DNA of 64,000 bases from Streptomyces sp. NBC_00102 (GTDB taxonomy: Bacteria > Actinomycetota > Actinomycetes > Streptomycetales > Streptomycetaceae), in the NCBI RefSeq assembly GCF_026343115.1, contig NZ_JAPEMC010000001.1, positions 5,056,001 through 5,120,000 on the forward strand, given 5' to 3'. The first letter of the stretch is position 1. Each line of letters opens with the position of its first letter. A program made the position numbers and the translations under genes. The notes under the pieces are model-generated. The model saw only the letters and a list, made by a program, of their open reading frames with translations, searched no databases and was not told the DNA's origin. This document shows positions 27,752-36,773 of this stretch, piece after piece.

Positions 27752-29590
27752 GTGCGGTCGGAGGTCTACGACTACGACTCCCACTCCCGGCTCGCGGGTC
27801 CGCTCACGGAACCGGAAGGACCGGCCTGCCGGGTCCGGTACCGGAGCCTCCTCGCGGCGGAGAAGCGGCGCACCCGCGCCGTCCTCCTGACGACCCTCGC
27901 CCCGGTGCTCACGGCACTGCTCCTGCTCTACCTCGTCTGGCCGACCCACTGGACCAGGCGCGAGAACGGCGAGTACTGGCTCGTCGCCGCCGACACCGCG
28001 ATGCTCGTCTCCATCGGGCTGATCGAACTCTTCATGCTCGTCAACGTCGTCTCCATCGCGCACGCCACACTGGTCGCCAGGGACCCGGTGCCCGTCGTCC
28101 CCGAGCCCGGCACCCGGGTCGCCTTCGTCACCACGTACGTACCGGGCACGGAACCCCTCGCCATGGTCCGCGCCACCCTCCGGGGCGCCGTACGGCTCCG
28201 GCACGACGGACCGCTGGACGTCTGGCTGCTCGACGAGGGCGACGACCCGGACGCCCGGGCGCTCTGCGCGGAACTCGGCGTCCACCACTTCACCCGGCGC
28301 GGGGTACCCGAGTGGAACCGGCCGAAGGGGGCCCACCGGGCCAAGACCAAGCACGGCAACTACAACGCCTGGCTGGAGCGGCACGGTGACGCCTACGAGT
28401 TCTTCGCCTCGGTCGACACCGACCACGTGCCGCACCCCGACTTCCTGCGGCGGATGCTCGGCTTCTTCCGCGACCCCGACACCGCCTTCGTCGTCGGCCC
28501 GCAGGTCTACGGCAACTACGACGCGGCCGTCACCAAGGCCGCCGAATCGCAGCAGTTCCTCTTCCACGCCCTGATCCAGCGCGCAGGCAACCGTTACGGG
28601 GCGCCCATGTTCGTCGGCACCAACAACGTCGTCCGCGTCGCCGCCCTGCGCCAGGCCGGCGGCCTGTTCGACTCGATCACCGAGGACATGGCGACCGGAT
28701 TCGAGATCCACCGCCGCCGCAACCCGCTCACCGGCCGTCACTGGCGGTCCGTCTACACCCCGGACGTGCTGGCCGTCGGCGAGGGCCCGTCCTCCTGGAC
28801 CGACTTCTTCACCCAGCAGCTGCGCTGGTCGCGAGGGACGTACGAGACGCTGCTGCGGCAGTACGCCAAGGGGCTGTTCCGGCTGCCGCCGGGCCGGCTC
28901 CTCAGCTACACCCTGATGCTCGTCTACTACCCGATGACCGCCGTGAACTGGCTGCTCGGGGTGGTCAGCTGCGTGCTCTTCCTCTGGCTCGGCGCCTCCG
29001 GCACCGAGGTCTCCGCCTCCCTCTGGCTGATGCTCTACAGCGACGCGGCGGCCCTCCAGATCGGCCTCTACCTCTGGAACCGGCGGCACAACGTCTCGCC
29101 GCACGAACCCGAGGGCTCCGGCGGCATCGCCGGCATGGCCATGTCCGCCCTCTGCGCGCCGATCTACCTGAAGTCGCTCGGCGCCGCCGTGCTGCGCACC
29201 AGCGGGCGCTTCGTCGTCACGCCCAAGGGCGGGGCAACCAGCCCCGACCGGCTCCTCACCTTCCGCATCCACCTCTTCTGGGCCGCCGTGCTGGTGGTCT
29301 CGCTCGCCGCGTCCGTCCCCCTGCACCACACGCACGCGGCGATGCGCACCTGGGCCGTACTGGCCCTGGCCATCGCACTCTCCCCGGTCGCGGTGTGGGC
29401 GGGCACCCGGTGGCGGGCCGCACACCCGGCGCGGCCCCGCCGGAGCGCACGGCCCGAGCTCCGCCGGCCGGACCCGCTCCCGCTCCCCGCCGAGGCGACC
29501 TTCATCACCACCACGACCACCGTGCCGCCCGCGCCGACGACCGGTGCCGCCCTCGCCGAACCCGTACGCAGCACCGCAGGAGGGAACTGA
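27752..29590 (+). CDS. cslA: CslA, cellulose-synthase-like family 2 glycosyltransferase
   Basis: 612 aa. Polymerises a beta-glucan at hyphal tips. Two N-terminal membrane helices (about 45-65 and 85-110) precede the GT2 domain. The processive-GT motifs are seen: DEGDD, the FASVDTDHVP (DxD) site, TEDMATG (TED) and QQLRWSRG (QxxRW). Four or more membrane helices follow, then a Pro/Arg-rich cytoplasmic tail. GTG 27752 follows GGAGG. glxA begins 3 bp after the stop, so they are one operon. The CslA-GlxA pair is known to be required for tip glycan and aerial growth; in S. coelicolor, from memory, it lies elsewhere (SCO2836-2837). Confidence 0.94.
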   Translation: MRSEVYDYDSHSRLAGPLTEPEGPACRVRYRSLLAAEKRRTRAVLLTTLAPVLTALLLLYLVWPTHWTRRENGEYWLVAADTAMLVSIGLIELFMLVNVVSIAHATLVARDPVPVVPEPGTRVAFVTTYVPGTEPLAMVRATLRGAVRLRHDGPLDVWLLDEGDDPDARALCAELGVHHFTRRGVPEWNRPKGAHRAKTKHGNYNAWLERHGDAYEFFASVDTDHVPHPDFLRRMLGFFRDPDTAFVVGPQVYGNYDAAVTKAAESQQFLFHALIQRAGNRYGAPMFVGTNNVVRVAALRQAGGLFDSITEDMATGFEIHRRRNPLTGRHWRSVYTPDVLAVGEGPSSWTDFFTQQLRWSRGTYETLLRQYAKGLFRLPPGRLLSYTLMLVYYPMTAVNWLLGVVSCVLFLWLGASGTEVSASLWLMLYSDAAALQIGLYLWNRRHNVSPHEPEGSGGIAGMAMSALCAPIYLKSLGAAVLRTSGRFVVTPKGGATSPDRLLTFRIHLFWAAVLVVSLAASVPLHHTHAAMRTWAVLALAIALSPVAVWAGTRWRAAHPARPRRSARPELRRPDPLPLPAEATFITTTTTVPPAPTTGAALAEPVRSTAGGN

Positions 29591-29593
29591 CCC

Positions 29594-31552
29594 ATGCCCC
29601 ACCGGCCCACCAGACGGATCAGAAGGGCGGTCCTCGGCAGCGGGGCCGTCGTGGTGCTCGCGGGGCTCAACGCGCCCGCGGCGCTCTCGTTCGCCCAGGA
29701 CCAGTACCACGCGTACAAGATCGCCCAGCCCGGCTACCAGGCGCGCTACGGCTCCTGGCAGCGGGTGGACATCCCGAAGAGGTACCGGACCAACGCCATC
29801 CACGCCGCGCTGCTCCACACCGGCAAGGTGCTGATCGTCGCGGGCTCCGGCAACAACCAGCAGCACTTCGACGCGGGGACCTTCGACACGGTCCTGTGGG
29901 ACCCGGTGGCCGACACCTTCAAGAAGGTCGACACCCCGGTGGACTTCTTCTGCGGCGGCCACGCGGCGCTTCCCGACGGCCGGCTCCTCGTGGCCGGCGG
30001 CACGGCCCGGTACGAGGTGCTCGACGGCGAGGTGACCCGGGCCGGCGGCGGGATGCGGGTGAAGAACGAGAACCCGGACAAGGCGCTGTTCCTGAAGAAG
30101 GGCACGGTCTTCCGCTCTCCCTCGGGCGTCGAGTACCGCTCGCTCTTCGACGTGACCGTCCCCCGGGCCGTCAAGGGCGGCTTCGCCGTCACCTACTACG
30201 CGGACGGCGGGATGAAGCCGTGGAAGAGCAAGGTGACGGCGGGTGAGGAACGGGTCTTCGTCGAGGCGGTGGAGGCGGGCCCCGACTCGGTGACCGCCGA
30301 GTCCGCCCAGTACGAGATCGAGGGGCTCACCGGCAGGGAGGCCGACAACTCCTACGGCCTCGCCGAGAGGATCACCACGCAGAAGCAGGACTTCCAGGGC
30401 ATCCGGGCGGCCTACGAGTTCGACGCGCTCGCCGAGAAGTACATCAAGGTCGACCCGATGAAGGAGGCCCGCTGGTACCCGACCCTCGTCGGGCTCGGTG
30501 ACGGACGGGTGCTCGCCGTCTCGGGACTCGACGACGTCGGCGAGATCATCTCGGGCGACACCGAGATCTACGACCAGGCGACCAGGAAGTGGTCCAAGGG
30601 ACCGTTCCGCTACTTCCCGACCTACCCCGCCCTCTTCCTCACCAAGGGCGGCAGGCTCTTCTACCCGGGCGCCAACGCCGGTTACGGCCCGGCGGACAAG
30701 GGGCGTGCCGCAGGGCTCTGGGACCTGCGGAAGAACACCTTCAAGGCGGTCGGCGGGCTGAAGGACTTCGACGCCACGGAGACCGCCTCCTCCCTGATGC
30801 TGCCCCCCGTCCAGGACCAGAAGGTGATGATCCTCGGCGGCGGTGGCGTGGGGGAGTCGAAGGTGTCGACCGCCCGCACCGCGATCGTGGACCTCAAGGC
30901 GAAGAACCCCGTCTTCCGGGCGGGCCCCGATCTGCCCCAGGGCACGCGCTACCTCAACAGCGTGATCATGCCGGACGACACCGTCTTCACCACCGGTGGT
31001 TCGAGCGACTACCGGGGGCGCGGGGACAGCAACATCCTCAAGGCACAGACCTACGACCCGAAGACCGGCGAGTTCACCGAGGCGGCCGCCCCCACCATCG
31101 GCCGGAACTACCACTCGGAGGCGCTGCTGCTGCCCGACGGACGGGTGGCGACCTTCGGCTCCGACCCGCTCTACGGCGACCGGGCCAACACCAAGCTGGG
31201 CACGTTCGAGCAGCGGATGGAGGTCTTCACCCCGGCCGTGCTGCACCGTGCGGGCGGCGACCGGCCGGTGATCGGCGCCGGGCCCGAGGAGGTGGAGCGC
31301 GGCGACACCGTCACGTACCCGGTGACCGGCGGCGGCCGGCTCGCGACGGCCCGGCTGATGCGGCCGAGCGCAGTCACCCACACCACCGACGTCGAGCAGC
31401 GGTCGATCGCGCTGGAGCTGACCAAGGAGGAGGGCCGGATCACCGTGACGGTGCCGGAGGACAGCACCCTGGTGCCGCCGGGCTGGTACATGCTCTTCGT
31501 CACGGACACCGACGGCATCTCGTCTGTGGCGAAGTGGGTCAAGGTCGGCTGA
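29594..31552 (+). CDS. glxA: GlxA, mono-copper radical oxidase (galactose-oxidase-like)
   Basis: 652 aa, close to the family's 645. An N-terminal Arg-rich signal or anchor (about 1-34) is followed by a seven-bladed Kelch-type domain and a C-terminal immunoglobulin-like domain. The cross-link pair expected from GlxA is present: Cys120 (DFFCGGH) and Tyr295 preceded by Trp294 (EARWYPTL). Axial Tyr344 (FPTYPALF) and copper His507 (NYHS) and His596 (VTHTT) are also in place. Hence it should be an active Cu enzyme acting on the glycan made by CslA. Translated directly after cslA. Confidence 0.95.
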   Translation: MPHRPTRRIRRAVLGSGAVVVLAGLNAPAALSFAQDQYHAYKIAQPGYQARYGSWQRVDIPKRYRTNAIHAALLHTGKVLIVAGSGNNQQHFDAGTFDTVLWDPVADTFKKVDTPVDFFCGGHAALPDGRLLVAGGTARYEVLDGEVTRAGGGMRVKNENPDKALFLKKGTVFRSPSGVEYRSLFDVTVPRAVKGGFAVTYYADGGMKPWKSKVTAGEERVFVEAVEAGPDSVTAESAQYEIEGLTGREADNSYGLAERITTQKQDFQGIRAAYEFDALAEKYIKVDPMKEARWYPTLVGLGDGRVLAVSGLDDVGEIISGDTEIYDQATRKWSKGPFRYFPTYPALFLTKGGRLFYPGANAGYGPADKGRAAGLWDLRKNTFKAVGGLKDFDATETASSLMLPPVQDQKVMILGGGGVGESKVSTARTAIVDLKAKNPVFRAGPDLPQGTRYLNSVIMPDDTVFTTGGSSDYRGRGDSNILKAQTYDPKTGEFTEAAAPTIGRNYHSEALLLPDGRVATFGSDPLYGDRANTKLGTFEQRMEVFTPAVLHRAGGDRPVIGAGPEEVERGDTVTYPVTGGGRLATARLMRPSAVTHTTDVEQRSIALELTKEEGRITVTVPEDSTLVPPGWYMLFVTDTDGISSVAKWVKVG

Positions 31553-31567
31553 GGCCGCCCGTACGCC

Positions 31568-31615
31568 CGAGAGGCCCCGGTCACCACCGCGTCCGGTGGT
31601 GACCGGGGCCTCTCG
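31568..31615. terminator. Bidirectional terminator, 21-bp stem
   Basis: CGAGAGGCCCCGGTCACCACC at 31568-31588 pairs fully with 31595-31615 around a 6-nt loop. It lies between convergent glxA and the GH6 gene. Confidence 0.88.
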
Positions 31616-31623
31616 CCACCCGC

Positions 31624-32631
31624 TCAGGATCCCGCGGCGCGGGCCAGGCCGAGCGCGTACTGCGGCCACCAGGTGCCGGCCGCCGGGCCGCCCCGGCAGG
31701 GGCCGTCGGAGTCGCCGGGGCGCTTGATCCAGAGGTAGGCGTCCAGCCGCTCCTCCCCGGTGTCGGTGGTCGGGGGAGTGCCCAGCGCCCGCCCCGGCGG
31801 GTTGCACCAGGCCTCGGAGCGTCCGCCTGCGAGCGGGCCGCGGCCGTTGCGGCTGCTGTCGATCACGTAGTGCGCGCCGCCGAGGAGGGCGGAGAGCCGC
31901 GTCCCGTAGGCCTTCACCGTGTCGTCGGTCTGGAAGTTGGAGACGTTGAGCGAGAAGCCGTCCGCCCGGTCGACGCCGGCCCGGTGGAGCGGCTCGACCA
32001 GCTTGGCGGGGTCGGCGAGCCACTCCGGGTTCCCGGCGTCCAGGTAGACCTTGGTCCCCGGATTGGCTTTGAGGGTGTCCACCGCCTGCGACAGCATGTC
32101 CAGCCGTTCGGCGTGCTTCTCCGGCGGGGTGCAGCCGTCCACGACGTGCGCGACGGCGTCGGGCTCCAGGACCACCGTGGCCGGCGCGTCCCCGATCGCC
32201 CCGGCGAACCGCTCGATCCAGCCCCGGTACGCGCTCGCGTCGGACGCCCCGCCGGCCGAGTAGGCCCCGCAGTCGCGGTGCGGGATGTTGTACGCGACGA
32301 ACAGCACGCTCTGCCCCGAGCCCGAGGCGCCCCGCACGGCGGTGCGGATGTCCCCCTCCGGGTCGTCGCCCGCGGGCCAGTCGGCCACCGGGTGGGTAGA
32401 GATCCGCTCCAGCAGCTTCGCGTCCGTCAGGCGGCCCTCCGCCTCCCAGGCGCTCACCTGACGGGCGGCGTCGCTCTCCGGGTCCACCCAGTAGGGCGAC
32501 GAAGCGGTGCTCCCGGCGGGATCCTCCGCGTCCCCGGACGGTGTCCCCGGCGGGGACGAGCAGCCCACCGCGAGGGCGGCCGAGACGGCCACGGCGGCGG
32601 AGACGACGGGCAAGATCCTGCGGCCGGACAT
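31624..32631 (-). CDS. GH6-family glucanase lipoprotein (CslZ-like)
   Basis: 335 aa. A lipoprotein signal (VSAALAVGC, lipid Cys24) and a short Ser/Pro linker lead into a GH6 fold. NIPHRDCGAYSAGG holds the family's catalytic Asp, VVLEPDAVAHV the second, and DAGNPEW and LSVSNF-like NVSNF segments follow, ending in LWIKRPGDSDG. GH6 enzymes cut beta-1,4-glucan, so this is the expected trimming partner of CslA/GlxA (cslZ). It is convergent to them rather than in the same operon. The ATG at 32631 follows GAGGGGG. A 17-bp tandem repeat sits just upstream. Confidence 0.9.
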   Translation of the reverse strand: MSGRRILPVVSAAVAVSAALAVGCSSPPGTPSGDAEDPAGSTASSPYWVDPESDAARQVSAWEAEGRLTDAKLLERISTHPVADWPAGDDPEGDIRTAVRGASGSGQSVLFVAYNIPHRDCGAYSAGGASDASAYRGWIERFAGAIGDAPATVVLEPDAVAHVVDGCTPPEKHAERLDMLSQAVDTLKANPGTKVYLDAGNPEWLADPAKLVEPLHRAGVDRADGFSLNVSNFQTDDTVKAYGTRLSALLGGAHYVIDSSRNGRGPLAGGRSEAWCNPPGRALGTPPTTDTGEERLDAYLWIKRPGDSDGPCRGGPAAGTWWPQYALGLARAAGS

Positions 32632-32978
32632 CCAGCCCCCTCGGACGGTGGCTCTTCACGGTGGCTTACGGAAACGGGCTTACGGGAAACGCGGGCTCAC
32701 GGGAAACGCGGGCTGCGGGCGACGGACACGGGGCGGGACGCCCGTGCGGGGCACGCCCGAGCGCCGGCCTCGCGGGATGCGGAGATGCCATCGACCCTGA
32801 CACACCGGTCACGGAGCGTGGCGCTGCGACACCGGTCGCCCCGGTCCGTCAACCGTGTGCGCGGCAAACCGTCCTCATTCGGGCGCCCGTGGGCGACCGG
32901 CCCGTTCCGCACGCGCATTCGGTACCGAACTCCGAGACGGCGCCCGCCGCGATGTGACCAGTGGGTAAGGTCGGAGCC
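32632..32978. other. Divergent GH6 / MarR intergenic region
   Basis: 347 bp. It contains the 17-bp repeats near the GH6 start and, at the right end, a TAAGGT hexamer (32966-32971) seven bases before the MarR GTG. I see no gene in it. Confidence 0.6.
32663..32710 (-). repeat. 17-bp tandem direct repeats upstream of the GH6 gene
   Basis: GGCTTACGGGAAACGCG (32677-32693) and GGCTCACGGGAAACGCG (32694-32710) are adjacent, with a shortened copy at 32663-32676 and a degraded one at 32711-32725. They begin 32 bp upstream of the GH6 start. They could be regulator sites or slippage products. Confidence 0.75.
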
Positions 32979-33488
32979 GTGCCGAAGCCGCTCAGCCTTC
33001 CCTTCGATCCCATCGCACGCGCCGACGAGCTCTGGCAGCAGCGTTGGGGACCCGTGCCCTCCATGCAGGCGATCACCTCGATCATGAGGGCCCAGCAGAT
33101 CCTCCTCGCGGAGGTCGACGCGGTGGTGAAACCGTACGGGCTGACGTTCGCCCGGTACGAGGCGCTGGTGCTGCTCACCTTCTCCAAGCAGGGGGAGCTG
33201 CCGATGTCGAAGATCGGCGAGCGCCTGATGGTGCACCCGACGTCGGTCACCAACACCGTCGACCGGCTGGTGCGGTCCGGCCTGGTGGACAAGCGCCCCA
33301 ATCCCAACGACGGGCGCGGCACCCTCGCCTCCATCACGGACAAGGGCCGCGAGGTGGTGGAGGCGGCCAGCGTGGAGCTGATGGCGATGGACTTCGGGCT
33401 GGGCGCGTACGACGAGGAGGAGTGCGCGGAGATCTTCGCCATGCTCCGGCCGCTGCGGGTCGCCGCCCAGGACTTCGAAGACGCCTGA
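32979..33488 (+). CDS. MarR-family transcriptional regulator (SCO5405-like)
   Basis: 169 aa. VPKPLSLPFDPIARADELWQQRWG is a conserved N-terminal arm. The winged helix reads LPMSKIGERLMVHPTSVTNTVDRLVRSGLV, with a wing at NPNDGRGTLASITDKGRE. GTG 32979 is preferred over GTG 32961 because TAAGGT sits seven nt before it, giving a leaderless transcript. The target is unknown; the neighbours are a DUF3817 gene downstream (110 bp gap) and icmA. It is the core-genome gene that resumes the S. coelicolor order after the cslA-glxA-GH6 block. Confidence 0.92.
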   Translation: MPKPLSLPFDPIARADELWQQRWGPVPSMQAITSIMRAQQILLAEVDAVVKPYGLTFARYEALVLLTFSKQGELPMSKIGERLMVHPTSVTNTVDRLVRSGLVDKRPNPNDGRGTLASITDKGREVVEAASVELMAMDFGLGAYDEEECAEIFAMLRPLRVAAQDFEDA

Positions 33489-33598
33489 GCCACTAGTACG
33501 GCCCGGGCGCGGGCCCGCACACGGGCCGTACGCGGGCCGTACGCGCGGGGGTGTGCCCGCTGCAAGATCGCCCCCGGGCTCCGGCTAATCTCGATGTC

Positions 33599-33961
33599 AT
33601 GAAACGCAGCGTGCTGACCCGCTATCGGGTGATGGCTTACGTCACCGCCGTCATGTTGTTGATCCTCTGCCTCTGCATGGTCTTCAAGTACGGATTCGAC
33701 AAGGGCGAGGGCCTGACGCTCGTCGTCTCCCAGATCCACGGCGTGCTCTACATCATCTATCTGCTCTTCGCCTTCGACCTCGGGTCCAAGGCGAAGTGGC
33801 CGATCGGCAAGCTCCTCTGGGTGCTGATCGCCGGCACCATCCCGACCGCCGCCTTCTTCGTGGAGCGCACGGTCGTCCGCGAGGTCGAGCCGCTGATCGC
33901 GGGCGCGGCGCCGGCTGCCGCGAACGCCTCCGCGCAGGGCAGCCCCGTCAAGAACGGCTGA
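33599..33961 (+). CDS. DUF3817 membrane protein (second copy)
   Basis: 120 aa with three hydrophobic helices. The family motif VSQIHGVLYIIYLLFAFDLGSKAKWPIGKLLWVL is clear. The C-terminus is Ala-rich and polar. The start at ATG 33599 lies seven nt after TAATCT, a leaderless arrangement. It resembles the gene at 26.9 kb but has no thiamine-binding partner; icmA follows 100 bp later. Function unknown. Confidence 0.87.
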   Translation: MKRSVLTRYRVMAYVTAVMLLILCLCMVFKYGFDKGEGLTLVVSQIHGVLYIIYLLFAFDLGSKAKWPIGKLLWVLIAGTIPTAAFFVERTVVREVEPLIAGAAPAAANASAQGSPVKNG

Positions 33962-34035
33962 CGCCCCGCAGGTCCCGCGAACCGCCCCGCACCGGACTCC
34001 GTCCGAGTGCCGGGCGGTTTGTCGTCGACAGATAG

Positions 34036-34047
34036 TAGGACGTCCTA
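34036..34047 (+). promoter_or_regulatory. TAGGACGTCCTA palindrome at the icmA promoter
   Basis: A perfect 12-bp palindrome lies 14 bp before the icmA ATG and abuts a possible -10 (TAAATT, 34049-34054). That hexamer is seven nt from the ATG, so the transcript may be leaderless. The placement suits a repressor. TetR at 35.8 kb is a candidate binder, which is an inference. Confidence 0.6.
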
Positions 34048-34061
34048 GTAAATTCGACATC

Positions 34062-35762
34062 ATGGACGCTGACGCGATCGAGGAGGGCCGCCGACGCTGG
34101 CAGGCCCGTTACGACAAGGCCCGCACGCGCGACGCGGACTTCACCACGCTGTCCGGGGACCCGGTGGACCCGGTGTACGGGCCACGCCCCGGCGACACGT
34201 ACGAAGGGTTCGAGCGCATCGGCTGGCCCGGCGAGTACCCCTTCACCCGGGGACTCCACCCGACCGGTTACCGGGGCCGCACCTGGACCATCCGCCAGTT
34301 CGCCGGCTTCGGCAACGCGGAGCAGACCAACGAGCGGTACAAGATGATCCTCGCCGCGGGCGGCGGAGGGCTCAGTGTGGCCTTCGACATGCCGACCTTG
34401 ATGGGACGGGACTCCGACGAGCCCCGTTCGCTCGGCGAGGTCGGCCACTGCGGGGTCGCCATCGACTCCGCCGCCGACATGGAAGTCCTCTTCCGGGACA
34501 TTCCCCTCGGCGAGGTCACCACCTCCATGACGATCAGCGGACCCGCGGTCCCGGTCTTCTGCATGTACCTCGTCGCCGCCGAACGCCAGGGCGTCGACCC
34601 GGCCGTGCTCAACGGCACCCTGCAGACCGACATCTTCAAGGAGTACATCGCCCAGAAGGAGTGGCTCTTCCAGCCCGAACCCCATCTGCGGCTCATCGGG
34701 GACCTGATGGAGCACTGCGCCCGCTCCATCCCCGCGTACAAGCCGCTCTCCGTCTCCGGCTACCACATCCGCGAGGCCGGTTCCACGGCCGCGCAGGAGC
34801 TCGCGTACACCCTCGCCGACGGCTTCGGATACGTGGAGCTGGGCCTCTCCCGGGGGCTCGACGTGGACGTCTTCGCGCCCGGCCTCTCCTTCTTCTTCGA
34901 CGCCCACCTCGACTTCTTCGAGGAGATCGCCAAGTTCCGCGCCGCCCGCCGCATCTGGGCCCGCTGGATGAAGGAGACGTACGGCGCGACGACCGCCAAG
35001 GCCCAGTCGCTCCGCTTCCACACCCAGACCGCGGGGGTCTCCCTCACCGCCCAGCAGCCGTACAACAACGTCGTGCGGACCGCCGTGGAGGCGCTCTCCG
35101 CGGTCCTCGGCGGCACCAGCTCGCTGCACACCAACGCCCTCGACGAGACCCTCGCCCTCCCCTCCGCGCAGGCCGCCGAGATCGCGCTGCGCACCCAGCA
35201 GGTGCTGATGGAGGAGACCGGCGTCGCCAACGTGGCCGACCCGCTGGGCGGTTCCTGGTACGTCGAGCAGCTCACCGACCGGATCGAGGCGGACGCCGAG
35301 AAGATCTTCGAGCAGATCCGGGAACGCGGCACCCGCGCCCATCCGGACGGCCGCCACCCCATCGGCCCGATCACCTCGGGCATCCTGCGCGGCATCGAGG
35401 ACGGCTGGTTCACCGGAGAGATCGCCGACTCCGCGTTCACCTACCAGCGCTCCCTGGAGAAGGGCGAGAAGCGGGTGGTCGGCGTCAACGTCCACCACGG
35501 TTCGGTCACCGGCGACCTGGAGATCCTGCGCGTCAGCCACGAGGTCGAGCGCGAGCAGGTACGCGCCCTCGGTGCCCGCCGGGCGGCCCGCGACGAGAGG
35601 CGGGTGCGCGGCTCGCTGGACGCGATGCTCGCCGCCGCCCGGGACGGCTCGAACATGATTCCGCCGATGCTGGAGGCGGTACGCGCCGAGGCGACGCTCG
35701 GCGAGATCTGCGGGGTGCTGCGCGAGGAGTGGGGCGTCTACACGGAGCCGCCGGGGTTCTGA
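34062..35762 (+). CDS. icmA: Isobutyryl-CoA mutase large subunit
   Basis: 566 aa, exactly the IcmA size. With the small B12-binding subunit it interconverts isobutyryl- and n-butyryl-CoA. The TIM-barrel substrate domain begins with [27 protein letters not shown]. Two residues separate it from methylmalonyl-CoA mutase: Phe80 (RQFAGFG, where MCM has Tyr) and Gln198 (YIAQKEW, where MCM has Arg). No C-terminal cobalamin domain is present, so IcmB must be encoded elsewhere. The start is leaderless-like. Valine breakdown and butyryl-CoA supply are the expected roles, with MeaB and the adenosyltransferase in this window as helpers. Confidence 0.96.
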   Translation: MDADAIEEGRRRWQARYDKARTRDADFTTLSGDPVDPVYGPRPGDTYEGFERIGWPGEYPFTRGLHPTGYRGRTWTIRQFAGFGNAEQTNERYKMILAAGGGGLSVAFDMPTLMGRDSDEPRSLGEVGHCGVAIDSAADMEVLFRDIPLGEVTTSMTISGPAVPVFCMYLVAAERQGVDPAVLNGTLQTDIFKEYIAQKEWLFQPEPHLRLIGDLMEHCARSIPAYKPLSVSGYHIREAGSTAAQELAYTLADGFGYVELGLSRGLDVDVFAPGLSFFFDAHLDFFEEIAKFRAARRIWARWMKETYGATTAKAQSLRFHTQTAGVSLTAQQPYNNVVRTAVEALSAVLGGTSSLHTNALDETLALPSAQAAEIALRTQQVLMEETGVANVADPLGGSWYVEQLTDRIEADAEKIFEQIRERGTRAHPDGRHPIGPITSGILRGIEDGWFTGEIADSAFTYQRSLEKGEKRVVGVNVHHGSVTGDLEILRVSHEVEREQVRALGARRAARDERRVRGSLDAMLAAARDGSNMIPPMLEAVRAEATLGEICGVLREEWGVYTEPPGF

Positions 35763-35791
35763 GCGGGCTTCTCCCAGGGCGACGGCCTGCG

Positions 35792-36412
35792 CTACGCCAC
35801 CGAGCCCAGGCCGGAGAGCAGCAGCGCGGTGAAGCGCCGGGCCCAGTCCGCGTCGACGGGCTCGGCGCTCACCAGCGTCCGGTGCACCACCGCGCCCGCG
35901 ATCACGTCGAAGATCAGGTCGGCGGCCAGCACGGCCGACCGGCCGTCCGACTCGGGCGGCAGTTCGCCGCGCTCCTGGGCCCGTCGGCGGCCCTGGACCA
36001 CCAGCCGCTTCTGGCGGTTGACTATCGAGTCCTGGATGCGGGTGCGCAGGGCCACGTCGCGGGTCGATTCGGAGACCACCGCCATCAGCGCGGTCCGGGT
36101 CTCCGGCCGCTCCAGCAGCTCGGCGAACTGGAGCACCACGCCCTGCACGTCGGCGGCGAGGCTGCCGAGGTCGGGGAGTTCGAGTTCGTCGAAGAGGACC
36201 GCGACGGCGTCCACGACCAGTTCGTTCTTGCCGGCCCACCGGCGGTAGAGGGTCGTCTTGGCGACCCCGGCGCGCGTCGCCACGTCCCCCATCGTCAGCT
36301 TCGACCAGCCGAGTTCGACCAGGGACGCCCGGGTCGCCTCCAGGATCGCGGTGTCGGCGTCGACACTGCGGGGGCGGCCGGGGCGGGCGGACTGGGGGTC
36401 GTTGCTCGGCAT
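35792..36412 (-). CDS. TetR-family transcriptional regulator
   Basis: 206 aa. The N-terminal HTH is canonical (ATRASLVELGWSKLTMGDVATRAGVAKTTLYRRWAGKNELVVDAV, about 26-70), followed by a helical ligand domain. GRPRSVDADTAIL at the N-terminus is common in this class. The ATG at 36412 has TAAGGT six nt upstream and no ribosome site. It converges on icmA with a 29-bp gap. A 23-bp palindrome 96 bp upstream is the obvious candidate operator. Confidence 0.92.
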   Translation of the reverse strand: MPSNDPQSARPGRPRSVDADTAILEATRASLVELGWSKLTMGDVATRAGVAKTTLYRRWAGKNELVVDAVAVLFDELELPDLGSLAADVQGVVLQFAELLERPETRTALMAVVSESTRDVALRTRIQDSIVNRQKRLVVQGRRRAQERGELPPESDGRSAVLAADLIFDVIAGAVVHRTLVSAEPVDADWARRFTALLLSGLGSVA

Positions 36413-36773
36413 GGAGCGACCTTACCCGCGAGTAGGTAGGAGGTCCCGCTCCCGGTACGGGTGAGACAGATCACCGAGGTGTCCTGTTCAGGAGGGCTAC
36501 TCGCCAGTTACGCTACGGGTCGTAGCGTAAGGACCCCCGGGCATCGGCCCGTTGGTCCCCGCCACGAAAGAGCGACAGACCACGTGGGGGCGCCGGATGG
36601 GGATCCGGTGCCGACCTGGCGGCACCGGACAGGGAAGTCGGCGCCGCGACCGGGAGGTTCGTACCTCCCGAGCCGTGTCCGTCCGCCCGCCCCGCACACC
36701 GGACGGGGCGGCGGCGGGACCCGGTTGACCGATCGCTTTCCGGAACGGTGGGCACAGGGGGGAGGATGTACGC
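36413..36773. other. Divergent tetR / thioredoxin intergenic region
   Basis: 361 bp. The tetR promoter (36419-36424) is at the left, the palindrome at 36508-36530, and GGGGGGAGGAT before the thioredoxin ATG. No gene is evident in it. Confidence 0.6.
36508..36530. promoter_or_regulatory. Perfect inverted repeat, TetR-type operator candidate
   Basis: TTACGCTACG (36508-36517) and CGTAGCGTAA (36521-36530) flank GGT. Length, symmetry and position between tetR and the divergent thioredoxin gene are typical of TetR operators. Confidence 0.68.

Noticed and set aside
27713..32659. A 1648-codon minus-strand open frame opposite cslA-glxA
   Set aside because: Composition is the reverse complement of well-conserved genes with complete active sites; no ribosome site or motif supports it.
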